Counted from the first letter of the stretch, positions 8,543-16,678 are shown. The stretch: 36,556 bases of DNA from an uncultured bacterium (GCA_903898755.1 CAIUGT010000128.1:1-36556); one strand, 5' to 3'. Notes: a model not told the origin generated them from the sequence alone. A program made the numbers and translations.

Positions 8543-10612
8543 TCAAACTTTAGGCAACGCGCCTTGCTCTGGATAGCGTGCGCGGGCAGTGCGAATGCGA
8601 TCAAGTCGTTCAAAGAAAATTTCAATCAACTCTGGATCAAAGGCCTTGCCACTTTCATTGCGCATCTCTTGCTCAACACGCTCTGGTGCCCACGCCTCTT
8701 TGTACGCGCGGTGACTTGAGAGCGCGTCAAACACATCGGCAATAGCGACCATGCGCGCGAACAACGGAATGTCGTCGCCTTTCATGCCGGTGCTTGGCAA
8801 CTGCATTTCCAGCAAACTTTGATCGTCGCTGGGCAAATTTTCAATACTCACCGCGCCGGGATACCCGCGCCCGTCCCACCGCTCATGGTGATGCATGGCC
8901 ACTTCCCGAGCGTCTTCACTGTCATTGCCAAGTAAATGGGGCACGCCAAGCACCGAGTGGTGCTTCATGATTTCGTATTCTTCTTGCGTCAATTTCCCAG
9001 GCTTTTTGAGTATTAAATCACTGATACCAATCTTGCCCACGTCATGGAGAATGGCCGCCATGCGTAAAGTGTCGCGGGAAAATTGGCAATCTTCCTGGCG
9101 CATTCCGCGTCGCTTCGCCCATCCGTCAAAAATTTCAAGAGCAGTCGCGGACACGCGCTTGACATGTGGACCGGTCTCGCTTGGATCGCGCGATTCCGCC
9201 ATGCGAACTTTGCTCCACATCATTTTTTCCTTTAACGCGCGCCGTTCCAGCGCCGTGGAAATCAAGGTTGCGATATGCCGCAAGTCCACAATTTCTTGTT
9301 CAGTGAAACTTGCATGTGTGGCATTGGGTTGCCGCGCAACAAGAAGTACGCCCAGCGTTTCACCTGATCCAGATTTCATGGCGATGGCCGCCGCCGCCGC
9401 GCCGACAATTCCCGCGGCTTCAACCAATAATCCGTGCGTGGAATTTAATTTGTCAACGCTGATCGTTATGTGCTCAATCGCTTGCGCCAACAAGCCCGTG
9501 CGCTGGGCGATGTAGCCAATGAAGGATGTACCCACTTCCTTGACTTGTTCGGCGCGCGTTGCGTAGGCCAACACAAAATCCGCGCCATCTGGCAAAAAGA
9601 CACAGCACATTGGCGCGTGAATCACTTGCGGAACAGCCTCCAAAACCCTGCCCATTTGCAAATCAAAATCACTTATTTGGTTGAAGTTCAATTCAAGATC
9701 GTTAATGACCTTCACGCGAGACTGCTGCAAGTTTAAATTCTCACTCAACTGCTTGTTGCGACGCATGATTGCGTCCCGCTGACCCAAATTCTTAGCGAAC
9801 TTATTCAATTCCTTGAATACATTTCGAATCTCCGGCGGCCCGCGTAACTGCAAACGATGATCAAATTTACCCGCGTCAAGTGCCGCGGCAAATTCACCAA
9901 TGTCCTGAATTGGCCGAACAAGCTGCTTGGAAATTGGCCAAGAAAGCAATACGCAAAGCAAAGCCACCAGTCCAAACGCACTCAGTGTGATTTGTAAAAT
10001 ATCAAACAACACGGCGTCGACAATTTCTTTTTGCGCGCCTAGAAAGAGCAACCCCTTATGGTCGGCAAGTGGTTCAATGGCGCCAAGCATGGTTTTGTTC
10101 GATGTTTTATACCAACCCGCGCTGCGTTGATGCAGTGAAATGGGCGGAGTGTTGGAGTCCAGTGGCTCCACGGAAAGAAGCGATCCACTGGATGCGTATG
10201 TGTTCAGTTTCAATTCACCGACAATCTTGGAATCGTCAATCGCAAGATAGTTGGAGCCTTTGGGATCCTGCCGCGCGATGATGCGCCACTGATCGCCTTC
10301 AGGAACCGCAATGACTAAGTTTGACCAAATGCTTGGGGTTTCACCCATGTCCCTGTCAGCGTGCTCCAACTCTTCTTTTAATTGGTGAAGTAAATCAGGT
10401 TTTGTTTGCAACTTTTCAACTGTAATTCCGTCACGCTCTAAAACATCCGCGAGCGCGCACGCGACATCTTGCGCCCAACCAATGGCAGCTTTTTCCAATT
10501 CAATGCGCATGATTCGGAAACCAAATAGGCCCATCAGCAACGCGCTGAGTCCACCAACCGCGACCAAGACAAGGGCAATGCGAAAGCGGAAACTTGTATT
10601 GAAGAATCTCAT
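8543..10612 (-). CDS. Membrane HAMP-GAF-HD-GYP signalling protein (putative cyclic-di-GMP phosphodiesterase)
   Basis: Predicted receptor that hydrolyses cyclic-di-GMP. It has 689 residues from the ATG at 10612. Order: transmembrane helix at about 8-30, periplasmic sensing region to about 190, second helix, HAMP linker (start LVRPIQDIGEFA), coiled coil, GAF-like domain (about 300-450), C-terminal HD-GYP domain. The metal and signature motifs are present: HDVGKIGI, MKHHSVLG, MHHHERWDGRGYPG, IADVFDALSSHRAYK. Between the GYP motif and the usual G-x-x-IPL-x-AR segment there are about 22 extra residues. A longer start at 10705 would add 31 residues without a better membrane signal. The tRNA-Thr gene lies just upstream on the same strand. 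Ligand and output are unknown. Confidence 0.88.
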   Translation of the reverse strand: MRFFNTSFRFRIALVLVAVGGLSALLMGLFGFRIMRIELEKAAIGWAQDVACALADVLERDGITVEKLQTKPDLLHQLKEELEHADRDMGETPSIWSNLVIAVPEGDQWRIIARQDPKGSNYLAIDDSKIVGELKLNTYASSGSLLSVEPLDSNTPPISLHQRSAGWYKTSNKTMLGAIEPLADHKGLLFLGAQKEIVDAVLFDILQITLSAFGLVALLCVLLSWPISKQLVRPIQDIGEFAAALDAGKFDHRLQLRGPPEIRNVFKELNKFAKNLGQRDAIMRRNKQLSENLNLQQSRVKVINDLELNFNQISDFDLQMGRVLEAVPQVIHAPMCCVFLPDGADFVLAYATRAEQVKEVGTSFIGYIAQRTGLLAQAIEHITISVDKLNSTHGLLVEAAGIVGAAAAAIAMKSGSGETLGVLLVARQPNATHASFTEQEIVDLRHIATLISTALERRALKEKMMWSKVRMAESRDPSETGPHVKRVSATALEIFDGWAKRRGMRQEDCQFSRDTLRMAAILHDVGKIGISDLILKKPGKLTQEEYEIMKHHSVLGVPHLLGNDSEDAREVAMHHHERWDGRGYPGAVSIENLPSDDQSLLEMQLPSTGMKGDDIPLFARMVAIADVFDALSSHRAYKEAWAPERVEQEMRNESGKAFDPELIEIFFERLDRIRTARARYPEQGALPKV

Positions 10613-10728
10613 GAATTGTGTTGGGTCAAAAGTTGTAAGAAATGGAATTTCAAGAATGAAATGAATGAAGTTCACTACTGAGTGAGTCACATTCGTTACG
10701 AACATGTTCTAAAAAAACCTTCAGCAAA

Positions 10729-10800
10729 GCCACCTATCGGAATCGAACCGACAACCTCATGATTACAAATCAAGTGCTCTACCAATTGAGCTAAGGTGGC
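10729..10800 (-). tRNA. tRNA-Thr (anticodon UGU)
   Basis: The minus strand folds as a complete cloverleaf. The acceptor GCCACCT pairs with AGGTGGC. The D-arm has GCTC/GAGC around AATTGGTA. The anticodon stem CTTGA/TCATG has one T-T mismatch and holds the loop TTTGTAA, anticodon TGT. The T-arm is GTCGG-TTCGATT-CCGAT. The 3' CCA is not encoded. It sits between mnmG and the HD-GYP gene, all on the minus strand. Confidence 0.96.
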
Positions 10801-10840
10801 GAAAAGTGATCCAGTGAAAAGTGAAGTGAATGCAATGAAC

Positions 10841-10863
10841 CAAGTCACTCAATCAGTGAGTTG
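10841..10863 (-). other. Hairpin between mnmG and tRNA-Thr
   Basis: CAAGTCACT and AGTGAGTTG form a 9-bp stem with one mismatch and a 5-nt loop, 15 bp after the mnmG stop. No T-run follows on the minus strand, so it is at most a weak or factor-dependent terminator, or a processing signal before the tRNA. Confidence 0.3.
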
Positions 10864-10877
10864 GCTCCGTAATTTAG

Positions 10878-12833
10878 TCATGCAAGAGTACCGTGGCGGC
10901 GCAAAGCGAGCGCGACAAGGGTGACATCCGCGGGATTCACGCCCGCAAGGCGACCAGCTTGGCCAAGAGTGGCTGGACGATGGCGCTGTATCACTTCCGC
11001 GGCTTCGCCGCGCAAACCGCGCACTTGCATGACATCAAATTCACGAGGAATTGGCACGTTTTCGCTTTCTTTTTGACGGCGAATGTCTGTTCGTTGATGC
11101 GCTAAATACCCCGAGTAGCGCAAATCCGTGGAGACCCGCGCCAGCAATTTCGTGTCAACGCCAGCGGCGCACACGCTGGCAAGTTCTTGCAACGTGGCTT
11201 CCGGCCGACGCGCCCATTCATTGGCGCGAACGCCGTTGATTTTTCCCTTGGCAAGCGCTGCGCGAATGTCCTCTATGGATCGCTGGCGAAGTTGATACGC
11301 GCTCCACTGCGCATCTCCAACAAGACCAAGCTCACGCCCCTTCGCAGTCAATCGTTGATCGGCGTTGTCGGCGCGCAACGAAAGCCGATGCTCAGCGCGG
11401 CTGGTGAACATTCGATACGGCTCGCGCGGAGTTCGCACAACTAAATCATCCAGCAACACTCCAAGGTACGCCTCATCACGACCAAGGCGAACCGCTTCAA
11501 GACCAAGCGCGCGGCGCGCGGCGTTTAAGCCCGCGACCAAACCTTGCGCGGCGGCTTCTTCGTAGCCACTTGTGCCGTTGATTTGTCCCGCAAGAAAAAG
11601 CCCTGGCACTAATTTTGTTTCAGCCGTGGCGTCCAGTTGATGCGGCCACACCATGTCATATTCCACGGCGTAGCCATAGCGCAAAATGGTGGCGTGCTCG
11701 CAACCGCGCATGCCCTTCACAATTCCATCCTGCACTTCGGCGGGCAAACTTGTTGAAATGCCGTTGCAATAAATTTCGTTGGTGAACAAACATTCAGGCT
11801 CCAAGAACACGCCGTGATGATCGCGCTCGGCGAAGCGCACCACTTTGTCCTCTAGGCTTGGGCAATAGCGCGGACCGCATTCGGCCTCCATTTCGCCGGC
11901 ATACATGGGCGCTCTATGCAAATTGGCGCGCACCAAATCGTGAATGGAGGCGCTGGTTTCCGTTTGGCGGCACTCCACTTGCGGCAATTTTGGGAAAGCG
12001 ACTTCGCTGGTCATCTCGCTGAACATCTGCGGAACTTCATCGCCCCACTGCGGCTTCAAGTTGTCCCAGTCAAGCGTTTCTTTTGCCAGCCGAGGCGGCG
12101 TGCCGGTTTTCAAGCGGCCAAGTTCAAAGCCCATTGAAGTGAGCGCCGCGGAAATTCCTACGGCGCTGCCTTCGCCAACGCGGCCGCCGGCGGTTTTGGT
12201 TTCGCCAGTGTGCATCAGCGCGCGCATAAATGTGCCGGTGGTCAACACCACGCTCTTGGCGGAAATATCAACGGTGCCATGCGATGCGGACAAATGTTCA
12301 TCCGCCACAAAAAGAGGCCGCGCTTGTTGCGCGTGTGTTTCATTGGCAGCGAGCGCGGAGTGGTCCACGCAAAATGTTCGCGCGCCAGCCGCAAGCGTCA
12401 CGCCAACGCACACGCCATCACGTGTTTGAATTTTGTCCACGGTTCCCGCCCACACATGCACGCCAGCGCGCGCCACAATGCGTTGCACTTCGGCGGGATA
12501 CGCGTGCTTGTCGCACTGCGCGCGCGGACCCCACACCGCTGGACCCTTCGAAGCATTGAGCACGCGAAATTGAATTCCCGCATGATCCGTTGCCTCGGCC
12601 ATGACTCCGCCAAGCGCGTCAATTTCGCGCACCATTTGTCCCTTAGCAAGGCCGCCAATCGCCGGATTGCAACTCATTGCGCCAATGCGGGTTGGGTCCA
12701 TGGTGATCAAAAGAACGCGCGCATTTGTTTGATTGGCTTGTGGATTGGCCGCGCCCAAAACGCGCGCGGCGGCGCACGCGGCTTCAACGCCGGCGTGTCC
12801 GCCACCAATCACAATCACATCGAACGATTCCAT
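10878..12833 (-). CDS. mnmG: tRNA uridine 5-carboxymethylaminomethyl modification enzyme MnmG (GidA)
   Basis: FAD-dependent partner of MnmE that installs the cmnm5 group on U34 of several tRNAs. It has 651 residues, slightly above the usual 620-630. The N-terminal dinucleotide-binding motif VIVIGGGHAGVEAA is followed by SCNPAIGGLAKGQMVREIDA, the conserved PAVWGPRAQCDK region, GTPPRL, GYAVEYDMVWP, GLFLAGQINGTSGYEEAAAQG, and the C-terminal FTSRAEHRLSLRADNAD. All are hallmark MnmG blocks. The ATG at 12833 has TAGGCT 6 nt upstream. pepA is divergent; the start codons are 58 bp apart. Its product would act on U34-containing tRNAs in general, not specifically on the tRNA-Thr encoded downstream. Confidence 0.97.
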   Translation of the reverse strand: MESFDVIVIGGGHAGVEAACAAARVLGAANPQANQTNARVLLITMDPTRIGAMSCNPAIGGLAKGQMVREIDALGGVMAEATDHAGIQFRVLNASKGPAVWGPRAQCDKHAYPAEVQRIVARAGVHVWAGTVDKIQTRDGVCVGVTLAAGARTFCVDHSALAANETHAQQARPLFVADEHLSASHGTVDISAKSVVLTTGTFMRALMHTGETKTAGGRVGEGSAVGISAALTSMGFELGRLKTGTPPRLAKETLDWDNLKPQWGDEVPQMFSEMTSEVAFPKLPQVECRQTETSASIHDLVRANLHRAPMYAGEMEAECGPRYCPSLEDKVVRFAERDHHGVFLEPECLFTNEIYCNGISTSLPAEVQDGIVKGMRGCEHATILRYGYAVEYDMVWPHQLDATAETKLVPGLFLAGQINGTSGYEEAAAQGLVAGLNAARRALGLEAVRLGRDEAYLGVLLDDLVVRTPREPYRMFTSRAEHRLSLRADNADQRLTAKGRELGLVGDAQWSAYQLRQRSIEDIRAALAKGKINGVRANEWARRPEATLQELASVCAAGVDTKLLARVSTDLRYSGYLAHQRTDIRRQKESENVPIPREFDVMQVRGLRGEAAEVIQRHRPATLGQAGRLAGVNPADVTLVALALRRHGTLA

Positions 12834-12839
12834 TTCATA

Positions 12840-12845
12840 AGCCTA
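12840..12845 (-). promoter_or_regulatory. Putative -10 box (TAGGCT), leaderless mnmG
   Basis: TAGGCT on the minus strand ends 6 nt before the mnmG ATG. It is one of two divergent hexamers in the 58-bp mnmG-pepA spacer. Confidence 0.5.
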
Positions 12846-12879
12846 GCGAACATTCGCGCACGAAAGAAATTGAGGCGCT

Positions 12880-12885
12880 TACAAT
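12880..12885 (+). promoter_or_regulatory. -10 box (TACAAT), leaderless pepA
   Basis: TACAAT matches five of six positions of the sigma-70 -10 consensus and ends 6 nt before the pepA ATG at 12892, leaving no room for a Shine-Dalgarno leader. No good -35 is seen at 16-18 nt. Confidence 0.6.
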
Positions 12886-12891
12886 CGCCGC

Positions 12892-14364
12892 ATGTATCAA
12901 ACCATCAAAATTCGTCGTGCTACAAAGCCCGTCACCGTGATCTGCGTCTTCGCTGGAGACAAAGTGGTGCGCGGCTCCAAGCACGCTGGGGCAATGGAAA
13001 TTGCGCTTGCGCATCCAGGCTTCCGCGCGGATAACGGCGAAGTGGTTGCCGCCGGAAAAAATATGTTGGCGCTTGGCCTGGGAGACAAGAAAAAATTCTC
13101 GCTGGACAGCATGCGCGTGGCCGGCGCGCGTTTGATGAAAGTGTTGGCGCGCATGAAAGTGAGCGCCATTGATGTTGAACCATCCGCGCAAGTGGACAAG
13201 CGCGCAACATCGCTTGACGCGCTTGGTCAAAGTCTTGCCGAGGGAATTGCGCTGGCCGCGTGGCGCTTTGACCACTTCGACGGCAAGGCGACCAAGAAGT
13301 CCGCCAAACTTTCTCAACTTGATGTGCATTCCTTGGACAAAACATTCTTGGCGGGATTGACACGTGGCTTGACCATTGCATCCAGCGTGAATGAGGCGCG
13401 CAGAATGGCGGCCACACCGCCCAACATTTGCAATCCAGATTGGGTGGCGCAACAAGCCAAGAAAATTGGGCGCGCCAGCGGTTTGCGCACGCGCGTGATT
13501 GGTTTTAAAGAGGCGCAAAAACTTGGAATGGGCGGCATTGTGAATGTGGGCAAAGCCAGCGCGTCCAAGCCGTGCATGATTGTGCTGGAACATCGCCCAC
13601 GGACAATTTCACCACGCGTCAAAACAGAACACATTGTTCTTGTTGGAAAAACCATCACCTACGACACCGGCGGCTATTCGCTGAAGGTGAACAACGGCAT
13701 GAAGGGAATGAAGTACGACAAGTGCGGCGGCATGGCGGTGATTGGAGCCATGCAAGCCATCGCGGCGCTGAAGTTGCCCATTCGTGTGACCGGCATTTTG
13801 CCCACGGCGGAAAATATGGTTGGCGGTGACAGCTACCGGCCCGACGACATCATCACTATGCACAACGGCGTCACGGTTGAAGTGACCAACACCGACGCCG
13901 AGGGTCGCTTGGTGCTGGCCGACGCGCTGAGTTTTGCGTGCAGCGATTTGAAACCGACCGCGATCATTGACTTGGCAACTCTCACAGGCGGAGTCGTTGT
14001 TGCGCTTGGACATTTTTGCGCGGGATTGTTTTGCGAGAACGACGCGCTGCGCCGCCGCGTGAAGGACGCCGCTGTCACCACGGGTGAATCCGTATGGCGT
14101 TTGCCGTTGTGGAAAGAGCACCGCGATTTCATGCGTGGGCAACATGCGGATTTAATCAATAGCAATCCGCAGCGGTCGGCGCACCCCATTCAGGGCGCCG
14201 CGTTCTTAAGTTTCTTTGTGGATGAATCCGTGCCGTGGTGCCACTTGGATATTGCGGGCGTGGCCAACACCGAAAGCAATCAAGACGTGTGCGCGGCGGG
14301 ACCAACTGGCTGGGGCGTGCGTACTTTGGTGGAGTTGCTCACGCGTTGGTCAAGCGCGCTGTAG
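12892..14364 (+). CDS. pepA: Leucyl aminopeptidase (M17 family)
   Basis: Cytosolic two-metal aminopeptidase releasing N-terminal residues from peptides; in some bacteria it also binds DNA. It has 490 residues, typical of the family (about 480-500). The N-terminal macro-like domain (about 1-170) is divergent. The catalytic domain shows VGKTITYDTGGYSLK (metal-binding Lys and Asp), GMKYDKCGGMAV, and the M17 signature NTDAEGRLVLADAL, then TLTGGVVVALGHFCAG and a C-terminal DIAGVAN. All metal and catalytic positions recognised are present. It is divergent from mnmG. The start is fixed by the adjacent TACAAT box and the lack of an alternative upstream. Confidence 0.95.
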   Translation: MYQTIKIRRATKPVTVICVFAGDKVVRGSKHAGAMEIALAHPGFRADNGEVVAAGKNMLALGLGDKKKFSLDSMRVAGARLMKVLARMKVSAIDVEPSAQVDKRATSLDALGQSLAEGIALAAWRFDHFDGKATKKSAKLSQLDVHSLDKTFLAGLTRGLTIASSVNEARRMAATPPNICNPDWVAQQAKKIGRASGLRTRVIGFKEAQKLGMGGIVNVGKASASKPCMIVLEHRPRTISPRVKTEHIVLVGKTITYDTGGYSLKVNNGMKGMKYDKCGGMAVIGAMQAIAALKLPIRVTGILPTAENMVGGDSYRPDDIITMHNGVTVEVTNTDAEGRLVLADALSFACSDLKPTAIIDLATLTGGVVVALGHFCAGLFCENDALRRRVKDAAVTTGESVWRLPLWKEHRDFMRGQHADLINSNPQRSAHPIQGAAFLSFFVDESVPWCHLDIAGVANTESNQDVCAAGPTGWGVRTLVELLTRWSSAL

Positions 14365-14444
14365 TTGAACGAGTTGCCGCAATTGCGCGGAGAAAATGTA
14401 CATCACCACCAATTTGAAATGGCGGCGTGTCGCCGTGCGCTCCA

Positions 14445-14912
14445 TCACGAAGTTTTGGACGCCGACGGATCGTGTCCGTTTTCAATCATCGTGATTTTGG
14501 CTAGGCGACGCTCATGACGACCGCCATCAAAAGCGGTGCGAAACCAAATATCCACAATGCGCTTCATCAACGTCTGTCCCAAAAGATCCGCGCTGAGGCA
14601 CAACACATTGGCGTCGTTATGCGTGCGGCTGAGTTGCGCGCTGAGTTCATCCTGCGCCAAAGCGGCGCGAATTCCCTTGATTTTGTTGGCGGCAATGCAC
14701 ATGCCAATGCCGGTTCCACAAATTAAAATTCCGCGGTCAGCGGTGCCCTTTGCAACAGCGCTGGCCACTTGCCACGCGGCGTCGGGGTAATCGCATGTCT
14801 GACCTCCGCAATCTCCCAGCAAATTCACTTCATGGCCGTCGCTACGTAGTTGCGTCATCAGTGTCTGCGCAACTTGATTGCCGCGATGATCAGAACCAAG
14901 AACAACTTTCAT
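14445..14912 (-). CDS. rpiB: Ribose-5-phosphate isomerase B
   Basis: Interconverts ribose-5-phosphate and ribulose-5-phosphate in the pentose phosphate pathway (RpiB/LacAB family). From the ATG at 14912 it has 155 residues, the family size. Visible are VVLGSDHRGNQVAQ (phosphate and substrate binding), GDCGGQTCDYPDAA, the active-site loop ICGTGIGMCIAANKIKGIRA containing the catalytic Cys, and SRTHNDANVLCLSADLLG with the base His. An in-frame ATG at 14942 would add ten residues ahead of the conserved MKVVLGSDHRG start. It follows the LMW phosphatase gene on the same strand with an 81-bp gap. A phosphatase-rpiB pair recalls ywlE-ywlF of Bacillus. Confidence 0.95.
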   Translation of the reverse strand: MKVVLGSDHRGNQVAQTLMTQLRSDGHEVNLLGDCGGQTCDYPDAAWQVASAVAKGTADRGILICGTGIGMCIAANKIKGIRAALAQDELSAQLSRTHNDANVLCLSADLLGQTLMKRIVDIWFRTAFDGGRHERRLAKITMIENGHDPSASKTS

Positions 14913-14993
14913 TGCGACACCGTTGACAGCCTTGCGGCGCATGTTGCGAGAGCCGTAAAATTTATTTCCATGATGAATTTCATTGACTGACCA

Positions 14994-15446
14994 TCATGTT
15001 AAATATTCCACAAGTTGCTTTGGAATCACTTTCATAAAACGCACGGAAAGTGAATCGTAGGCGGCCTGCCCTTTGCCAATCGGGTCTTCAATGTCGCCCT
15101 TTGGATCAAGCAGCACAATGCGGTCCTGACTTTCGTCGTGATCCACCAAGCGCTGCGCAGCAAGCAAGTGGCTTTCGGTCATGACAAAAGTCACATCGGC
15201 TTTGCGAATCATGGCCGCGGTGACGCGTTTGCTATGGCCGTCATGTTTCAGCGAAAGTTTGTCAAGCGACGACCTGGTTTCACGGCTAATGGGCAAGCCA
15301 TCTCCCGCGGACAAGCCCGCGCTGGCCACAAAAATATCCTTGGACAAGCCGTTCATGGAGCCTTGATCAATCACATACCTGGCAATCGACTCCGCCATTG
15401 GCGAACGGCAAGTGTTGCCTGTGCAAAGAAAGAGAGCCGTTTTCAT
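14994..15446 (-). CDS. Low-molecular-weight protein phosphatase, likely arginine-phosphatase type (YwlE-like)
   Basis: Cysteine phosphatase of the LMW-PTP fold, 150 residues. The P-loop sits at the very N-terminus: MKTALFLCTGNTCRSPMAES, with nucleophile Cys8 and Arg14. The general-acid Asp is in LLDPKGDIEDPIG. In YwlE the P-loop residue after Asn is Thr, and it selects phosphoarginine; tyrosine phosphatases carry Ile or similar there. Here it is Thr12, so phosphoarginine is the more likely substrate (inference). The ATG at 15446 is chosen because the P-loop must lie close to the N-terminus; the longer in-frame start adds 22 unrelated residues. TACCAT lies 9 nt upstream. rpiB follows on the same strand. 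Confidence 0.87.
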   Translation of the reverse strand: MKTALFLCTGNTCRSPMAESIARYVIDQGSMNGLSKDIFVASAGLSAGDGLPISRETRSSLDKLSLKHDGHSKRVTAAMIRKADVTFVMTESHLLAAQRLVDHDESQDRIVLLDPKGDIEDPIGKGQAAYDSLSVRFMKVIPKQLVEYLT

Positions 15447-15543
15447 GGGGCACGAATGGTACAGCAAGTTGGCTTGCACTCGTCGCGCAAAAGTGCTGTA
15501 GGATTTCCTCAAGCCCTCGTAGGGCCTTCAACCGAGACCCACT

Positions 15544-16128
15544 GTGGAATTCGTAACATTTGAAGAAGCGTGGAGTCTGCTTCGCCGCCTTGGCGTAAAC
15601 AAGGTGACGGACGCTCCGAATGAAATGCGATTTGAATTGGCTGACTCGCCCAGCGTTGTGGTGCTTGATGTCGCCGCCAACGATCACGTTGATATCAAGT
15701 CGCTGCCAAAAGAAATGCGCCGCGTTCCGCGCAACGCCATTGCGAACTTCGTTGAGGCGCTGGTGCACAAGATGCACCTGCAACGCACGTATGTGATTCC
15801 AATTGGAAAGTGGCGCCAGATTTTTGAAGCCGTCAGCCACGGCATGGTCAGCAACGCCGCGTGGCGTGGCGTGGACACATCCGCCAGCGTGGAGTTGAAC
15901 ACGCGCGACCCGCTGCAATTTAATTTGGCAGACGCGCACACCTTGCGCGATTTAATCAAAGTGATTTTGCGCGATGGCCGCGGAATTGAGCATGGAATTA
16001 CGCTGTGCAGCGATGGCGCGCCATTGGTGATTGAAGTCATGCCCGCGGGCGAAATGATTATTTTCGCGGGGCGGCCAGACTTGGCCAAGCAGTGCGAAGA
16101 ATTGCTGGCGCACGCCAAAGCGGACTGA
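15544..16128 (+). CDS. Hypothetical protein (about 194 aa)
   Basis: I do not recognise this family. The protein has 194 residues, mixed alpha/beta, with no signal peptide, no membrane segment and no cysteine cluster. The N-terminal third begins with an aromatic, acidic segment (EFVTFEEAWSLLRRLGV) followed by a beta-rich stretch. The middle has a helix rich in Arg/Asn and a GKWRQIFEAVSHGM segment. The C-terminus has a hydrophobic strand and AGRPDLAKQCEELLAHAK. The start is GTG, with a stop codon 21 nt further up in frame, so the N-terminus cannot extend much. It is divergent from the LMW phosphatase gene and convergent with the zinc-ribbon membrane protein. Codon use matches its neighbours, so it is probably real. 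Confidence 0.7.
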   Translation: MEFVTFEEAWSLLRRLGVNKVTDAPNEMRFELADSPSVVVLDVAANDHVDIKSLPKEMRRVPRNAIANFVEALVHKMHLQRTYVIPIGKWRQIFEAVSHGMVSNAAWRGVDTSASVELNTRDPLQFNLADAHTLRDLIKVILRDGRGIEHGITLCSDGAPLVIEVMPAGEMIIFAGRPDLAKQCEELLAHAKAD

Positions 16129-16192
16129 CTCGAGGCGCTTGATCAATCATTGAATATTTTTTCACCCGGGACTTTGCGCGCAAGGCGCAGCC

Positions 16193-16579
16193 TTACTCCA
16201 CGACAATCAATTTTGCGTTCACGTCGGGCGTTTCCATGTCGATCGCGTCTTGCGAAAGTTGCGTGCCATCAAACTCAAAGCGCACGCCGCAACCAAGACA
16301 TTGATAGGCCGCGACATTTTTCTGAATAGGACCCATTCGACACGCCGGACAACGATTCCTTTTCAACGCGCGTCGCGTCAAGATGCCTTCGATGCCGCTT
16401 AAAGTTTCGCCAAAGAAAACAACGAACGCCAAACTCAACACGCTTCCAATGATGAGCACCAAGGCGCCCAATGGAAAAGTAAAAACACAGATAAATGCCA
16501 GCGCGAAAGCCGCCATGTAGCCAGCCAAAACCAAAAATGGATAGGCGCGGTTCAGGGATCGCAAGATGCGCAGAATCAT
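16193..16579 (-). CDS. Small membrane protein with C-terminal zinc ribbon
   Basis: A 128-residue protein of unknown function. The N-terminal half has two hydrophobic segments at about residues 14-35 and 38-58, consistent with a helical hairpin in the membrane. After a basic linker (RRALKRNR) comes a zinc-ribbon pattern CPAC-x(14)-CLGC (the second pair in AAYQCLGCGVRF), which is compact and complete. The tail is acidic. Such ribbon proteins can bind nucleic acid or protein partners; no more specific role can be read. The ATG at 16579 has TACGAT exactly 6 nt upstream. It is divergent from dnaN across about 120 bp that carry a large inverted repeat. Confidence 0.75.
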   Translation of the reverse strand: MILRILRSLNRAYPFLVLAGYMAAFALAFICVFTFPLGALVLIIGSVLSLAFVVFFGETLSGIEGILTRRALKRNRCPACRMGPIQKNVAAYQCLGCGVRFEFDGTQLSQDAIDMETPDVNAKLIVVE

Positions 16580-16585
16580 GAGCCA

Positions 16586-16591
16586 ATCGTA
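16586..16591 (-). promoter_or_regulatory. Putative -10 box (TACGAT), leaderless zinc-ribbon protein gene
   Basis: TACGAT on the minus strand ends 6 nt before the ATG at 16579. Confidence 0.5.
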
Positions 16592-16634
16592 GAGAAGTGA
16601 GACCCGCCAGTCGAGCGCTATGCGAGCCGTTGCC

Positions 16635-16678
16635 AGCCCAACCTAAATTTTTCTGTTGGTTACACTTTAGGTTGGGCT
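16635..16678. repeat. 13-bp perfect inverted repeat at the dnaN promoter
   Basis: AGCCCAACCTAAA (16635-16647) and its exact complement TTTAGGTTGGGCT (16666-16678) are separated by 18 bp. The spacer contains TTGGTTACAC and the right arm begins with the last T of TACACT, a candidate -10 box of dnaN. It could be an operator for a dimeric repressor flanking the promoter, or a hairpin if transcribed from further upstream. Confidence 0.7.
16661..16666 (+). promoter_or_regulatory. Candidate -10 box (TACACT) of dnaN
   Basis: TACACT lies inside the inverted repeat, 36 nt before the ATG at 16703. The same 11-nt string TTGGTTACACT recurs upstream of rpsP (27720-27730), where a matching -35 exists. Here no good -35 is seen 16-18 nt upstream. 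Confidence 0.4.

Noticed and set aside
12210-13034. Long plus-strand open frame (274 codons) across the mnmG 5' half and the mnmG-pepA spacer
   Set aside because: It is antisense to mnmG and overlaps the start of pepA in another frame. Its translation is rich in Arg, His and Ala with no family signature, as expected from the codon bias of the real genes.
14913-14942. Upstream ATG for rpiB
   Set aside because: It adds ten residues before the highly conserved MKVVLGSDHRG start and has neither a ribosome site nor a proper TAnnnT box.
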